DNA of 64,000 nt, taken from NCBI RefSeq assembly GCF_030445035.2, contig NC_080677.1, positions 105,955,513 to 106,019,512 on the forward strand. Reading direction: 5' to 3'. A program made the position numbers and the translations under genes. The notes below the pieces were generated by a model, which did no database searches, was not told the origin of the DNA, and saw only the letters and a program-made list of their open reading frames with translations. Positions 37,697 through 49,138 of the stretch are shown piece by piece. The DNA is from Dasypus novemcinctus (Eukaryota; Chordata; Mammalia; Cingulata; Dasypodidae). The first letter of the stretch is position 1; each line of letters begins with the position of its first letter.

Positions 37697-39245
37697 ATTA
37701 TTATTATTTTTTCTAAGAACCCTTCAAATGTCTAAATATACACACAACTTTTATTAGTAATTTCTTAGTGATTTACTAAGGTGTGACAGGGTATATAGAG
37801 GCTTGTCAGGAAAAAAAATCAGTGTTCAAACAAACCTTCAAAAGGGAAGATTTTAAACAAGTATTAATTAAAGTTTATAGTTTAGTACAATTCTGTGCTA
37901 AAGTAATTGTGCTGTGTTATTTGAAGCAGATATTAGGTTTTTATGCTTATGCCTATTATTGACAATTTCAAGCTGAAATAAACCATTTCAAAGCATCAGA
38001 AGAGAAAACTTAAAAATGTTTTTTCACTTTACTAACAATCATTAAGGGAGTAATAAAAATTTTTAAATTACAGCTATCCTATGTAGTTCAGGCCTCTCAG
38101 CATTTCTATCAGTGACTTTAGTATTTACGGGTTCATAACTCATTCACCAAATTTACTCTATTGAAACCTGACACACAACATCTCCCAGGGAATTCTTCCC
38201 CTTACAGGTAGATTTTAAAAGTTAATCAAAAATTGAATAGCTCAAATGGTATACAAACCTATGTTTTCTCTATTAAATCATGATATCAGTCCCAAACAAC
38301 GTTGACTTCTTAAAAGTCATTCTGTATATCCTCCTAAATACCCATTAGCCTGGGTGGGGTAAATGGGCTGTTCTGTTTTAATTTCTAGGGGGAAAATTTT
38401 TCCAGTTGAACTGTAAGTGGTTATCTTGATGGCAATACCAAGAAAAATTTTATTAGGCTCTCTCTCCAGAAAGGAGGTGAAAAGAAATTGGGAAGAAGCA
38501 GTGAGGGCCACAGGAACATAAATAACAATGACAATTCAGGACCTAGTTTTTATTAATTGTTATTTTTTTTAAGTCCAAAAAGTACAGCTTAATAAAATAA
38601 AAATTAATGTATTTTATTTACCTACTAAACCTTTAATAGCATCTTTTTTTCCTTAGAATATGATTATGGATAATAAATTACCTGATTTTATCACTGGATT
38701 GTGTCAGGTTCTATGAAGATTTACCCAAATGTCTTTCTCCAAGTTTTCTTGCCTAGATTAATTACACAGACATAGTTCCTGCCTTGGTCAGAGGCACAGG
38801 AACGAAATCATGAGCAATTCATGGACAGATCAAAGCAATAAGACTCAACAACCAAATCTTGTTCAGTATCCAAGAATACTACTAGACTGTTTTATTTTAA
38901 AAATTAAGATATTTCCTTTTTAAATAAATAATTTCTTTTTAAAATAAGCATTAGAGAGTATATCTTAAAAGCTCTTTGAATATGACACATAAATTAGTTC
39001 ACATTGCCTGATACTCTTACAATGTAATTATCCAGCACTTCTCAGGGTAATATACGTGTTATATATTTTATACACGCATACACAGAGCCAATACTAGCCA
39101 AATATCATTTCCCAAATGAAAAATTGAGATAGGAAGTCATTGCCCTAAATTACAAAATAAATCAAAAGATGAGTAGTACTATATATTGAGTTTATTCTTT
39201 CTAGTAATCTCTTCAAAACCTATGACGTCAGCAACCACAAGTATA
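37697..39245. other. AT-rich intergenic sequence, nothing recognised
   Basis: No named repeat and no gene-like frame over about 1.5 kb. Confidence 0.5.
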
Positions 39246-39249
39246 TAAT

Positions 39250-40553
39250 GAAGCCTAAATCTCTATCTCCTGGGCAACCTCTCTCCTGATCTTCAGTCTT
39301 GTATATCTTAATTCTACTGAGTATCCCCAATTAGATTTCCCACAAGCACCTCAAACACAACATGTCTAAAAGTTAATTCAACATTTTCCCCTGGAAATGT
39401 GCTCCTCCTCCTGTGTTCTGTCAAAGAATGGTACCACCCACTTACCCAACCAAAATGCCCAAACCTGGGAATAATGTAAGATTCCTCCATTGCCACTGTC
39501 TGGAAAGATGTTTCCAAAATAACTATCATATCTATATCTTTCTCTATAATCTCATTGCCATTACCTGAACTTAGGCCTGTATCACTCCTTACTTGGATTA
39601 TTAAAACTGGGTCATAAATGATTTCCTTATCATCAGTCTTACCCCCCATCCCCACTCCAATTCAGTCCCCTGATGCTTCAGATGCTCCTGCTTGAAGTAG
39701 CTCTACTCCTAATCTTGAAAACATGGTTCAAGCTACTTTTTTGGTGTGATGGTTAATTTCATGTGTCAACTTGGCTAGGTTATGGCATCCATTTGTTTGG
39801 TCAAGCAAGACCTGCCTTGTTCATTACTGGTATATCATAGATGGATTTGTATTATAGTCATTGATTCCATCTATGGCTGTTTACATCTATAATCAACAAA
39901 GGAAATTATGCTCAACAATGAGGGGAGTCTCCTCATCCCATCAGCTAGAGGTCTTAAAGCCAGGACTGGAAATTTAAGTCAAAAAGAAAAATTAGTATCT
40001 ATTTCAGTCAGCCAGTTTCTCCTGGAGACTTCAACTTCACCTTCATTGGAGTTTGCAACTTGCAGCCTGCCCTATGGGATTTGGATTTGCCATCCCCACA
40101 GTCATATAAGCCAATTCCTATAATAATTATCTTAATATTTAATATATATGTATATATTGTAAGTATTAAAAACATATATTATAAATATTAAGATATATAT
40201 ATATCTCCTGTTTAGTTTTGATTCTCTGGAGAACCCTAATAATACACTTGGTACATATGGTCCTTCCTAATTTAGCCACTGCCTTGTCTCATATTCCTCC
40301 CTTTAATCTACATGTGGTTCCATGTCTCTGTACCAACCTGGAAACTTTTTCTGCCTAGGTAACTCTGTCAAAACTCAAAACTGAATTTGAGAATTAAGAG
40401 AACTCTTCCCAACCCCCTGAATATGCCTTAGTATTCCACTTCCGTACCCTTATATGTTCCTATTCCACAGCACTTGAGAGATTAAACTGTGTTGCTTATC
40501 TATGAATCCTAGCACCTAACAAAAGCAGTTCAACATATCTACTGAATAAATGA
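39250..40553 (+). mobile_element. L2 LINE 3' part, sense, split by an LTR
   Basis: The left part (39250-39744) has CACAAGCACCTCAAACACAA, CATGTCTAAAAGTTAATTC and CTCCTCCTCCTGTGTTCTGT, all L2 ORF2-end words. The right part (40247-40553) carries the L2 3' end and stops with CTACTGAATAAATGAA. The LTR at 39745-40246 lies between them. Confidence 0.75.
39745..40246 (+). mobile_element. Solitary MLT2-like LTR (ERVL)
   Basis: It starts TGTGATGGTTAATTTCATGT and ends GATTCTCTGGAGAACCCTAA plus TAATACA, with TG...CA ends. TTTGG (39740-39744) and CTTGG (40247-40251) may be a 5-bp duplication with one mismatch. An (AT)n tract at 40137-40206 is internal. There is no viral coding region. Confidence 0.85.
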
Positions 40554-41680
40554 AACAGGACAACCTATGACAATGAAATCTGAAAAACACTCATGAAATT
40601 CTTTGACTTTTGACAATTTGAACAAGCTCTACAGGAAAAAAGACAACTTGATTTGCTCATTATTAACCATCTGTGCCAAATATTATTTGTAAACAATTTT
40701 TCATCTTTTAATCAACAAAGTTTGTTAAACTGAAATCTTCAATCTTTAAAAGGCAAAGACAGACCTCATTCAAACACAACTAGTTCTATCAGTAATAAAC
40801 ACTTTAATTAACATTTGATAAAAAGGCTTGCCTCACTCAAGAAGTGAAAAAAAGAGTTGGATTAATTAAACCTAGCAAATACCTGTTTGCCTACATGCAG
40901 AGAGCACCATGAATACATCAGTAACAGGTAAATAAATCTAGCTGCCACCACCCCACAGCCTCCAAAACAACTTCAGTCACATCAGCAAACCTCCCATCAT
41001 CTATCATATCTACAACATCCCTTCAGCTTCCCATGATCAACCACAGTAAAGTTTGGGTTATTTTTAATTTTTAGTAGAAAAGGTAATTTAGTTACTTACA
41101 GACTATACAACTTTTCCACCTATACCCTGAACATATCAAATTAAAAACCTAAATGTCAAGGACTAGCAAAAAAAAAAAAAAGAAAAAAGAGGAAAGAAGG
41201 AAGGAAAGGAGGGAGGGAAGAAAGGAGTTATTTTTAAAACTAGAGTTTGTCAAAAGAACAAAATTACTTGCCAGTTAATGCCTTTAAAAAGCACAGGACT
41301 CCTAACAAAATCATACTGAAAATAAAGCACTTGCAATCTTCAGAGGGTCAAGTTTTATTTTTAAGAGACAACTTGCTTCTATCTGCATTTGTCTTTTTTT
41401 ACCTCAAAGTACCATAGCTGATAGGAAAGTCTGAAATGAGAAATTACATTCAGATTTATGGTTGCATACCTGATCATCATGGCAGAGCAGGAGGACAAAG
41501 GCTTGTCCTCAGTGTACTGAAGCTTTAATGAAAGAAAATATCCCAAACAAAACTATATTAGATTAGATCTGAAGCCCATGAAAGTAATCTTATAAAATAA
41601 ACTGAAGTGGGGGTAGGTATGCCCCACTTAAAAAAACAAACTTTTTAAAACGTAGAAGGTTATTATTTATAGCCTATTGC
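40554..41680. other. Intergenic, with an A/GA-rich tract
   Basis: A purine tract (A13, then GAAGGAAGG-type repeats) occupies about 41168-41226. The rest holds nothing I recognise. Confidence 0.55.
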
Positions 41681-41684
41681 TAAA

Positions 41685-42005
41685 GTGTGAATCACAGACC
41701 AGCAGCATGGACATCGCATGGGAGCTTGTTAGAAGTGGAAAATCTCAGGGCTCACTCCAGACCTACTGAATCAGAATCTGCATTTTAATAAGACTCCACT
41801 AGATCTGTATGCATGCCAAGATTTGAGATGGTTTAGCGTCAGGTAGCTCTGGCTGCTCATTAAATCACCTGGAGAATTTGCAGAAAATATATAGAAGCTT
41901 AGACCCTACCCCTAGACATTATGATCCAATACACTGGAGTGAATGCAGGCATCTGTATGGTTTCAAAATTTCACAGGTGACTCAAATTCATACTCCTGGT
42001 TAAAA
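41685..42005 (+). mobile_element. Two MER5-like hAT fragments
   Basis: The first is at 41685-41840 (GACCAGCAGCATGGACATCG, ACCTACTGAATCAGAATCTG). The second is at 41845-42005 (TAAATCACCTGGAGAATTTG, CACAGGTGACTCAAATTCAT). Both follow the MER5A consensus order. Confidence 0.75.
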
Positions 42006-42009
42006 TAAC

Positions 42010-42655
42010 ACTAGCATAACTAAAGAAGTTTTGGCTTCATCAGAGTACTCACACTACAGAACTCCTTTAAAAACCAAACCCTACTATATTTAAAACAAGA
42101 TTTTATGTATTCATAGCATTTTAGGTACTTCTCAATTTTGTAAAACAAGACAAATGTTAATTTGCATATTTAAATATAATCCTTTATAGGAGATTCAATA
42201 ACCTCTCTGTAGATAAGTTGAGAAAGCCAACCCAGAAGTCTGCCCTTCTCTCAAGAGACTCAAATTGGCTAATTTTTGGAACAACATACATTAGAAATCA
42301 CAAATACTTCAGCTTGTGATTTTTTTTTTTAACATGGTTAAGAGTCATCCAAGAGGGCAACCTTATTTATACTAACAGCAACTCAAATACTCTTCAATCA
42401 ACAACAAAGTTAAATTTAAAAGTTAAAAGCATAAACTAAAATTTGGAAAAATACTTTATCAACATGACACTCTTACTACAGGCATGCGTTCAGTAAGGCA
42501 AATGTGTGTTTAGAGTATAACTTGTTAGGAATGAGGTTATAAATTATTGTTGTTTCTCCTCAATAATGTGCAAAGACTAATCCTGGCATGTTCCTGCCAT
42601 CTTGCAAGTCACTTAACCAACAGTTTTTACTAAAACAAACAAACAAAAACCTCAT
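42010..42655. other. Intergenic, nothing recognised
   Basis: AT-rich sequence. No supported feature. Confidence 0.5.
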
Positions 42656-42659
42656 TCCA

Positions 42660-43850
42660 TCCACAAATGTCTTCATCACATATTTGTACTAGGACCTTTG
42701 CTAGGTAATGAGCATACAGGGATGAATATGACACAACCCTGCCAGCAAAGGTCTTTTCAGTTTTGACAGGGAAAACCAAAGAAACAGGAAATCACAAAAC
42801 ATAGTAATAACTACTATAAAGGGATAGGTAAAGGGTTAGGATGGAGTACATGGAAGGGCCATGTAATTCTGTTTTAGGAAAAGAGGAAAGTCTTCTAAGA
42901 GAAAGTGAGTCCTTAAAGAGGAAGGGGTGGGTAATACAACAGACATTCCAAGTTGAGGCAACAGGGTCTTGGAGAAAGGCAGAGCATGGTTCAAGATTAT
43001 GTGCTTTAGAAAAATCATTCTTGCTTAAATATGGACCAAGGAGAAGCAAAGTGGAAGAAGGATCAGTTAGAAAGTTGTTGCACTAGTGTAGATATAAATG
43101 TGACCTCAACTAAGGAAGGGGAGGTGGATCAGATGGGGGAAAGGGATAGATTCAAGAGATGCTAGGTGTGGCAGATTATATTACATACCCCAGAAAAACA
43201 TATTCTTAATCTTAGTACATTCCTGTGAATGTGGAGCCACTGTAAAAAGGACCTTCTGACAAGGTTATTTTTAGATAAGGTGCGGCCAACTAAATCAGCA
43301 TGGGTCTTAATCCTTATTACTGAAGGCCTTATAGAGAAGACCACAGAGAGAAAAAGAAAGCCATGGGAAGCAGCCAGAAGTCAACATAGGAAAAAGGAGA
43401 CATCACCATTTGCAGCCAGCCCCAGAATGCCAGTCTATGGGAATAAAGCACTGCCATGCTGACGCCTCCATTTTGGACTTCTCCTAGCCTGTGAGTCAAT
43501 TAAATTCCTGTTAAGCCAACTCACTGTATGGCATTTGTTTTAGCAGCTGGGAAACTAAAGAAATAGAAATAGCAGAATAAGAGAATGATTAAATGTTGTA
43601 TGTTGAGGTTAGAGATGAAATGAGAGTGAGGAGTCAAGGATGACTCTTGTATAGACTTCAATAACCAAGTAGTTGACTATACACCTTTGTGAGGACATAT
43701 ACAAAAAGGAGTCCAAGTTTGCAAGGAAAAAAGTTCTGTTTTTGACACAAGTGACTAAGAAACGTTCACATGAAAATGTCCAGTGGAAAGTTGAATATAC
43801 AGCTCAGATAAAAGACATGAAAAAAGTCTAGAATACATACTTCCTGTGAA
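42660..43850 (-). mobile_element. Antisense L2, split by an LTR
   Basis: L2 antisense words lie on both sides of 43167-43560: AGGACCTTTGCTAGGTAATG and ATACAGGGATGAATATGACA at left, GGAGTCAAGGATGACTCTTG and ACATGAAAATGTCCAGTGGA at right. Confidence 0.6.
43167..43560 (+). mobile_element. Solitary MaLR/ERVL-like LTR, copy 1
   Basis: It starts TGTGGCAGATTATATTACAT and ends with a CATTTGTTTTAGCAGCTGGG tail and AAACTAAAG. GGACTTCTCCTAGCCTGTGA and AATAAAG-type words occur before the end, as in MaLR LTRs. No internal viral region is attached. Confidence 0.7.
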
Positions 43851-44193
43851 TAACGAGTCTTAGTCTTAGTTTTCTTCAAATCCTAACTGCCTGGTAGTCC
43901 TGGGAATAAAGCAGTTACTCAAGTGCCATGGATGAAATTCGATGTACGAAGAAATTTAAAGGCCAATCAAATTTATTTAGCCCATGAACTAAACATGTGC
44001 ATTCAATCCTAATGTTCTAAATTTCACCTATTCTTAATGACTCTGGGTGAATAAACTCAGTTTATGAAGGTAGAAAAGTATATATTTTGGGAAGATCCCC
44101 ACAAAACATAGGTTTTATTTATTTGTTGGTATTTTTATGCTTTAGGATTTAAGTGAAAACTGTTGTTACCTTAATCTTTTTAAATGATTAAGA
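43851..44193. other. Spacer between the LTR-split L2 and the inverted LTR
   Basis: AT-rich sequence; no feature recognised. Confidence 0.5.
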
Positions 44194-44653
44194 TGCTTTA
44201 GTTTCCCAGCTGCTAAAACAAATACCATATAATAGGTTGCGATAAACAAGGGAAATTTATTGGCTCATGGTTTTGAGGCGAGGTGAAGCCCAAAATCAAG
44301 GCGAGCAATGCCATGCTTTCCTTCCAGACTGTGGTCATACTGGGGACTGGGGCATACCAGCTGCCAGTGATCCTTGACTTTTGTCACATGGCAATTTATA
44401 CCAGCAGCATCTTCTCCTTTCTCTTTAGGGTCCCCACTGACTTCCTGCTTCTGGTTGCTCCCATGGTTCTGTGTCCAATTTTGTTTATAAAGACTTCAGC
44501 CATATTGGAATAAGGCCCACCCTTATTCACTTTGGGCACACCTTAACTAATAACATCTTCAAAGGTCCTGTTGACAAATGAGTTCACACCTACAGTACCA
44601 GGGGTTGGGACCTGAGCATGCTTTTTATAGGGGACATGACTCAATCCTCAACA
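44194..44653 (-). mobile_element. Solitary MaLR/ERVL-like LTR, copy 2 (inverted)
   Basis: Its last ~30 bases on the minus strand repeat those of the copy at 43167-43560 (TTTAGCAGCTGGGAAACTAAAG), while the body is diverged. The TG...CA ends are kept: it starts TGTTGAGGATTGAGTCATGT at 44653 and ends AAGCA at 44194. The open frame at 44283-44513 is on the opposite strand and meaningless. Confidence 0.7.
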
Positions 44654-45195
44654 ATGATGAATAAATGAGAAACTGCACATTGAAGGTCCCATATATTATG
44701 AGGCCTCTGACCTTAAGGAGTGTACAGTTCCTATAGAGACACAATTATTTCAGTCCCCAGATTATGATCCATCTTTACCAAAAAGTTGTCTGGAGAAAAT
44801 ACCCAGTCATAAATTTTAGACCAGGAAAAAGGACAGAAATGTTATTCAATCAGAATTTCTTCAGAGATGCAAATTACCTCCATGAAACAAGTGTGACACT
44901 AATTCTGCTTTGATTGCATCATCAAAACTGGTTCCATTTCTGGTTAGAAAAGGTCTACAGTGCCCTCACTAAAGTGTGAATGTGGGGTAATGTAATTGTT
45001 GACTCCCAACCTCAGAGAGATAAATGCAAAATGTAGAAGTTCTAACCCATTTACCATTTCAGAAAGGTTACAATTAGTCCATGGAACATGAAAATTTAGA
45101 AAGATTCCAGGACCCTGTAACTTCCAACTTCCCTGCCTTTGCTATCTCCTATACTGATAAGCTATACACTGACAAGTCTATACTTATAAGTATAG
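44654..45195. other. Intergenic, nothing recognised
   Basis: Contains a CTATACTGATAAGC-type partial repeat near 45150-45215 (three similar words). No gene. Confidence 0.45.
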
Positions 45196-45199
45196 GTTA

Positions 45200-46750
45200 T
45201 ACTGATAAGCTTTCATTGATCCATTCATTCAACAAATATTTTTAAACTCTACTATGTCCCAAGCATTGTGCTAGGCACAGGTTCTGCATAAATTTCCCCA
45301 GTCCCCTTACTTATGAAGCTCTCAGGTAGGGAGGCAGATTTTAAACAAACCAATGCACAAATATAAACATACTTACAACCTTTATTAGATGACAATAAGA
45401 AAAGGAACATGAAAAAGAACTACAAAAAGACATATTCTATCTAGATTGTCTTTATTTAGAAGTGACATTTAAGCTGATACCTGAAAGAAGAGTTAGTCAA
45501 GTGATGAACATACAGTAACAACAGATCTGTGTTTTAGGAAAATAGTTCTGAAAGCAGCATGGAAGACAGATTAAAGAGGTTAGTTAAGAGACTACTGTAA
45601 TAGAGTAGGGAAGGGATGAGAGCCCAAACTAGATTACTAAAGGTGGAGATGGCAAGGAGGGGAGTCAAGTGTGAAAACATTCAGAGGCAGTATGGATAGT
45701 CATTGCTAACTGATTAAAGAGTATGAGGAGGAGAAAGAAATCAAGGTATTACTTAGGTTTCTAATTAGCCTAGGTAACTGTAAATGTAGGGATATAATTT
45801 AGACATGGAAAACAGAAGGGAGGCATGTTGAGAGGGAAGATGATGTTTGGTTTACTGAGTTTTAGTTGCATTTAAAATAATGGAGAAACATCCATGTGGA
45901 GATGTCTCACACGCAACTTTAAAAACATAGCCCAGGTACTGTGCTAGATGCTAGGGGTATAAAGGAAAGACAGGCTCCCTTTACCCTTAAGATGCTTATA
46001 ACCTGGAGGAGAAACACAAACAGCTTCAGTATACAGACAGGGCACGGCAGACACATAGAGAGAGGAAACCCTGTCCAACCTAGGACGTCAGGATATACCC
46101 TCTGCAGGAAAGTTTTGATTTGAGGCTTTAAGATTGGTTAAAATCATGCAAAGAAAGTTGGTAAAGGCAAACCAGATGAAATCAAGACAATGCTCCTGGA
46201 CTTCAGGAATGCTGAGCAAGATAATGGGTACAGAATAGAACAGGAAAAAAACAAGAGAGGCTAAAGTGACTTAAATTGGAAAAGACAGTTCTTCTTGGAA
46301 GAAAATAAGAGATTCAAAAGATGGGGGAAAAGGACAGGAAGTTTTTGGTGGAAAGTGTACAGAAAGTTTTTGGGGAAGTGTTACAGAGGAGAGATTGGGA
46401 GGAGTTGCCACGCTGTTGGAGGATTTGAGAGCCTGGGAAAGTGGACATTTATAAAGTTTGCTGAGTTTTATGAAAGGTAATTCTACATCTCTACCTTTTT
46501 AGAAGATTTCAGTAAAGATGCAAAGAGGTTCATTACTTTCCAAAAGCTTTGGGGCTTTAATCTTTCTTTTGGGTAGAATACCATACCTGAGGTATACAAA
46601 GATATCTCAGTTTTATCTAAGTTACACAAGCATAGGAAAGGTAAATTGTAAGCATTAACGGCTGCAAAGAGTTCAAGCATGATGAAAAGTGAGAAGTCAA
46701 TATATTTAGTGTTTATGTGATCATTCATAATATTCAATCAAATTTCCATG
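45200..46750 (-). mobile_element. Antisense L2 copies
   Basis: L2 tail words in antisense appear at 45215-45290 (TTCATTCAACAAATATTTTT, ATTGTGCTAGGCACAGG) and again at 45930-45990 (GGTACTGTGCTAGATGCTAG), each followed by internal antisense L2 text. At least two insertions are implied. Confidence 0.6.
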
Positions 46751-46809
46751 AGAAACGTAGGGGTAGAAAAAACTGCAGTTGTTTCACAAGTGAACAGGAA
46801 GGAGAAAGT

Positions 46810-47480
46810 ATAGGCAGTAGCACTATATTGTTCATTTAATCATTAAAAAAATATTTACTGAATGTCTATTATATACTAAGCACTATTCTAGGCCCTAGGA
46901 AATCATTTGTCATCAAGACACAGACCTCCTAAGAGCTTATGGTTTAATGGAGCAGATGGGCAAGTAAACAGACAATCACAATACCGAGGGATCACAGCTA
47001 ACAGAGTACTAGGAGAACACACAGAAGTTTGACAGTGAAAGGATGGATGAATCAATGGCAGTAACTAAATTGGAGGAAGTATGGAGGAGTTTTATTCTTT
47101 GACTAAAAGAAATTTGAGAGTGTTTGTAGGTACAGGGGAGGAGCTACTGAGAGGGAGCTGGAAGATGAGGAGGGGGAAGAGGAGTTGTTTGAGAAAGGTC
47201 CAGGAAAGTGAACAGGAAAGGGAGGAAGTGTTCAGCTTGGAAAAGAATACCTCTTCCTCCAAAGAACCAAAGAAGGAACAGAGGGAAAAAAGCAGTTCTG
47301 ATGTGGAAGGGGCATAAAGAAATGTCCTCTTTCACCATGACATAGGTGAAGTTGTCTCTTATCAAAGAAGCAGAAATGTGGTTGGAGGCTTGAAGACAGT
47401 GTAAAAGGTCTGAAACAGGCAACATGGGAATGAGATAAATTAAGTGATATCTAAGCAATTCCAATTATTAAGATTACACA
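46810..47480 (-). mobile_element. Antisense L2 copy
   Basis: ATTTACTGAATGTCTATTAT, AAGCACTATTCTAGGCCCTA and CCTCCTAAGAGCTTATGGTT follow the antisense L2 tail order, continuing into purine-rich internal text. The frames at 47081-47317 and 47144-47464 lie in this repeat. Confidence 0.6.
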
Positions 47481-48424
47481 AACAACAAAGGAGGCAATTA
47501 GCAAATGCATGCTTGCTTTGTTTGGATCTGGGAGTGAAAAATTAAGTAGAATGTGAGCTGCATTTCATAGAATTTGATAGGCATGAATTAAACAAAAGTA
47601 AATCTCAAAAAGAATCATCCAAAACCACTAAAAAAATACAAACCCACACAATGTACAATTGGTTATGTATTACTTTTCAAGGTATATAGTCAATACAGCA
47701 CTCCCACGAGTTTGAACTTCTCACCATTAGTTAGTAGCAATAGCAGAAGCTAAGAAGCTCACAGAAAGAAGGCAATCAACAGAAGCCATGAGTAAAAAGA
47801 AGCTACAGGAGGAGAAGCTGCGCAGATTAAAATATGAGATAATAGGAAAGACATAAAAGCAAAGACAAGACTGTGGACTAATGATAAGCCTGAAAATAAC
47901 TGATACTATGTTCCTGTCTTGCTTTCCTTCAAATTCTCTTAGTAACTTAAAGTATGTGCCAGGTATACTGTGAGGCATTGATGATATAAAAAAGACATAA
48001 TTCTTGTTCATAAGGAGCTCAGAATGTGCTCATGCATCCACAGCCTAATGTTTACAATGAAAAAAATAAAACTGAAAGCCCTGAGAATTACTACTCAAAA
48101 CTATACTGTTCAAATAAGACATTAATCACAAAGAAGCAATAATTTCATCAAAAAAGTCAACAAATTCAACAATTAGTAAAAGGTATTGCCAAAAATGGCA
48201 TCAAACTCCAATACAGATTAAAGGCCCATAAAATAAAGATATATGCTAATTTAATGAATGGCTGTGTATCCTTGGCTTTATCAAAGATGTTACATCTGAC
48301 TTTTCATTAAACAGTTAGAGTATTGTCAACAAAAAGGCAACGAACATCAAATGCCAAGCCAAGATAACTAAAAATTAAGTGTCTGCTACAAAGTAATTCA
48401 GTAGCAAACTGGTACCAATTTTAG
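47481..48424. other. Intergenic, mostly unassigned
   Basis: A short antisense L2-like piece lies near 47950-48030 (AGTATGTGCCAGGTATACTG). The rest is unassigned. Confidence 0.45.
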
Positions 48425-48670
48425 GGATCCCTATGACAGTAGTAACATACATTTATTGAGCTTTTTACTTGAGCCAGGCATTGTGCTAAGTATATTACAT
48501 ACAATGTATCATTAAATTTTTATAAATCCTACAACAAATCTACTTCTAAGGTAGTTTCTAATATTACTGTTTTACAGAGAAAAAAAATTGAAGCTTGAAA
48601 AGATTGTTACTTGCACAAACTACACAGCTAGTAAGTAAAGAAGCCAGAATTGGAATTTAGGTCTGTGTGA
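48425..48670 (-). mobile_element. MIR, antisense
   Basis: CATTTATTGAGCTTTTTACT, CAGGCATTGTGCTAAGTATA, TGTTTTACAGAGAAAAAAAA and CACAGCTAGTAAGTAAAGAA follow the antisense MIR order over almost the full element. Confidence 0.8.
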
Positions 48671-48691
48671 CTTAAAAATACAAGGAAACAG

Positions 48692-49127
48692 GGAAGTGGA
48701 TTTGGCTCAATGGATAGAGTGTCCGCCTATTGCATTGGAGGTCCAGGGTTCAAACCCAGGGCCTCCTGACCCATGTGGTGAGCTGGCCCATGTGCAGTGC
48801 TGATGCAAGGAGTGCCGTGCCACGCAGGGGTGTCCCCTGCACAGAGGAGCCCCAGGTGCAAGGAGTGCAACCCAGAAGGAGAGCTGACCCATGCGAAAAA
48901 AGTGCAGTCTGCCCAGGATTGGTGCCGCACACATGGAGAGCTGATGCAACAAACAGAGACACAGATTCTGGGTGCCGCTGACAAGAATACAAGTGGACAC
49001 AGAAGAACACACAGCAAATGAACACAAAGAGCAGACAACTGGGGGGGGGGGGGCGGGGAGGAATGGGAAGGGGAGAGAACTATATTAAAAAATAAAATAA
49101 AATAAAAATAAAATCTAAAAAAACAAA
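48692..49127 (+). mobile_element. Long DAS-type SINE, older subfamily
   Basis: The head GGAAGTGGATTTGGCTCAAT is followed by B box GGTTCAAACCC, a GC-rich body, a 13-G run (49041-49053) and AAAATAAAATAAAA repeats. Flanks CAAGGAAACAG (48681-48691) and CATGGAAACAG (49128-49138) are a one-mismatch duplication. Confidence 0.9.
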
Positions 49128-49138
49128 CATGGAAACAG

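Noticed and set aside
39745-44653. A complete endogenous retrovirus between LTRs
   Set aside because: The LTRs at 39745, 43167 and 44194 are solitary. The DNA between them is L2 and unique sequence, with no retroviral coding region or primer-binding site seen.
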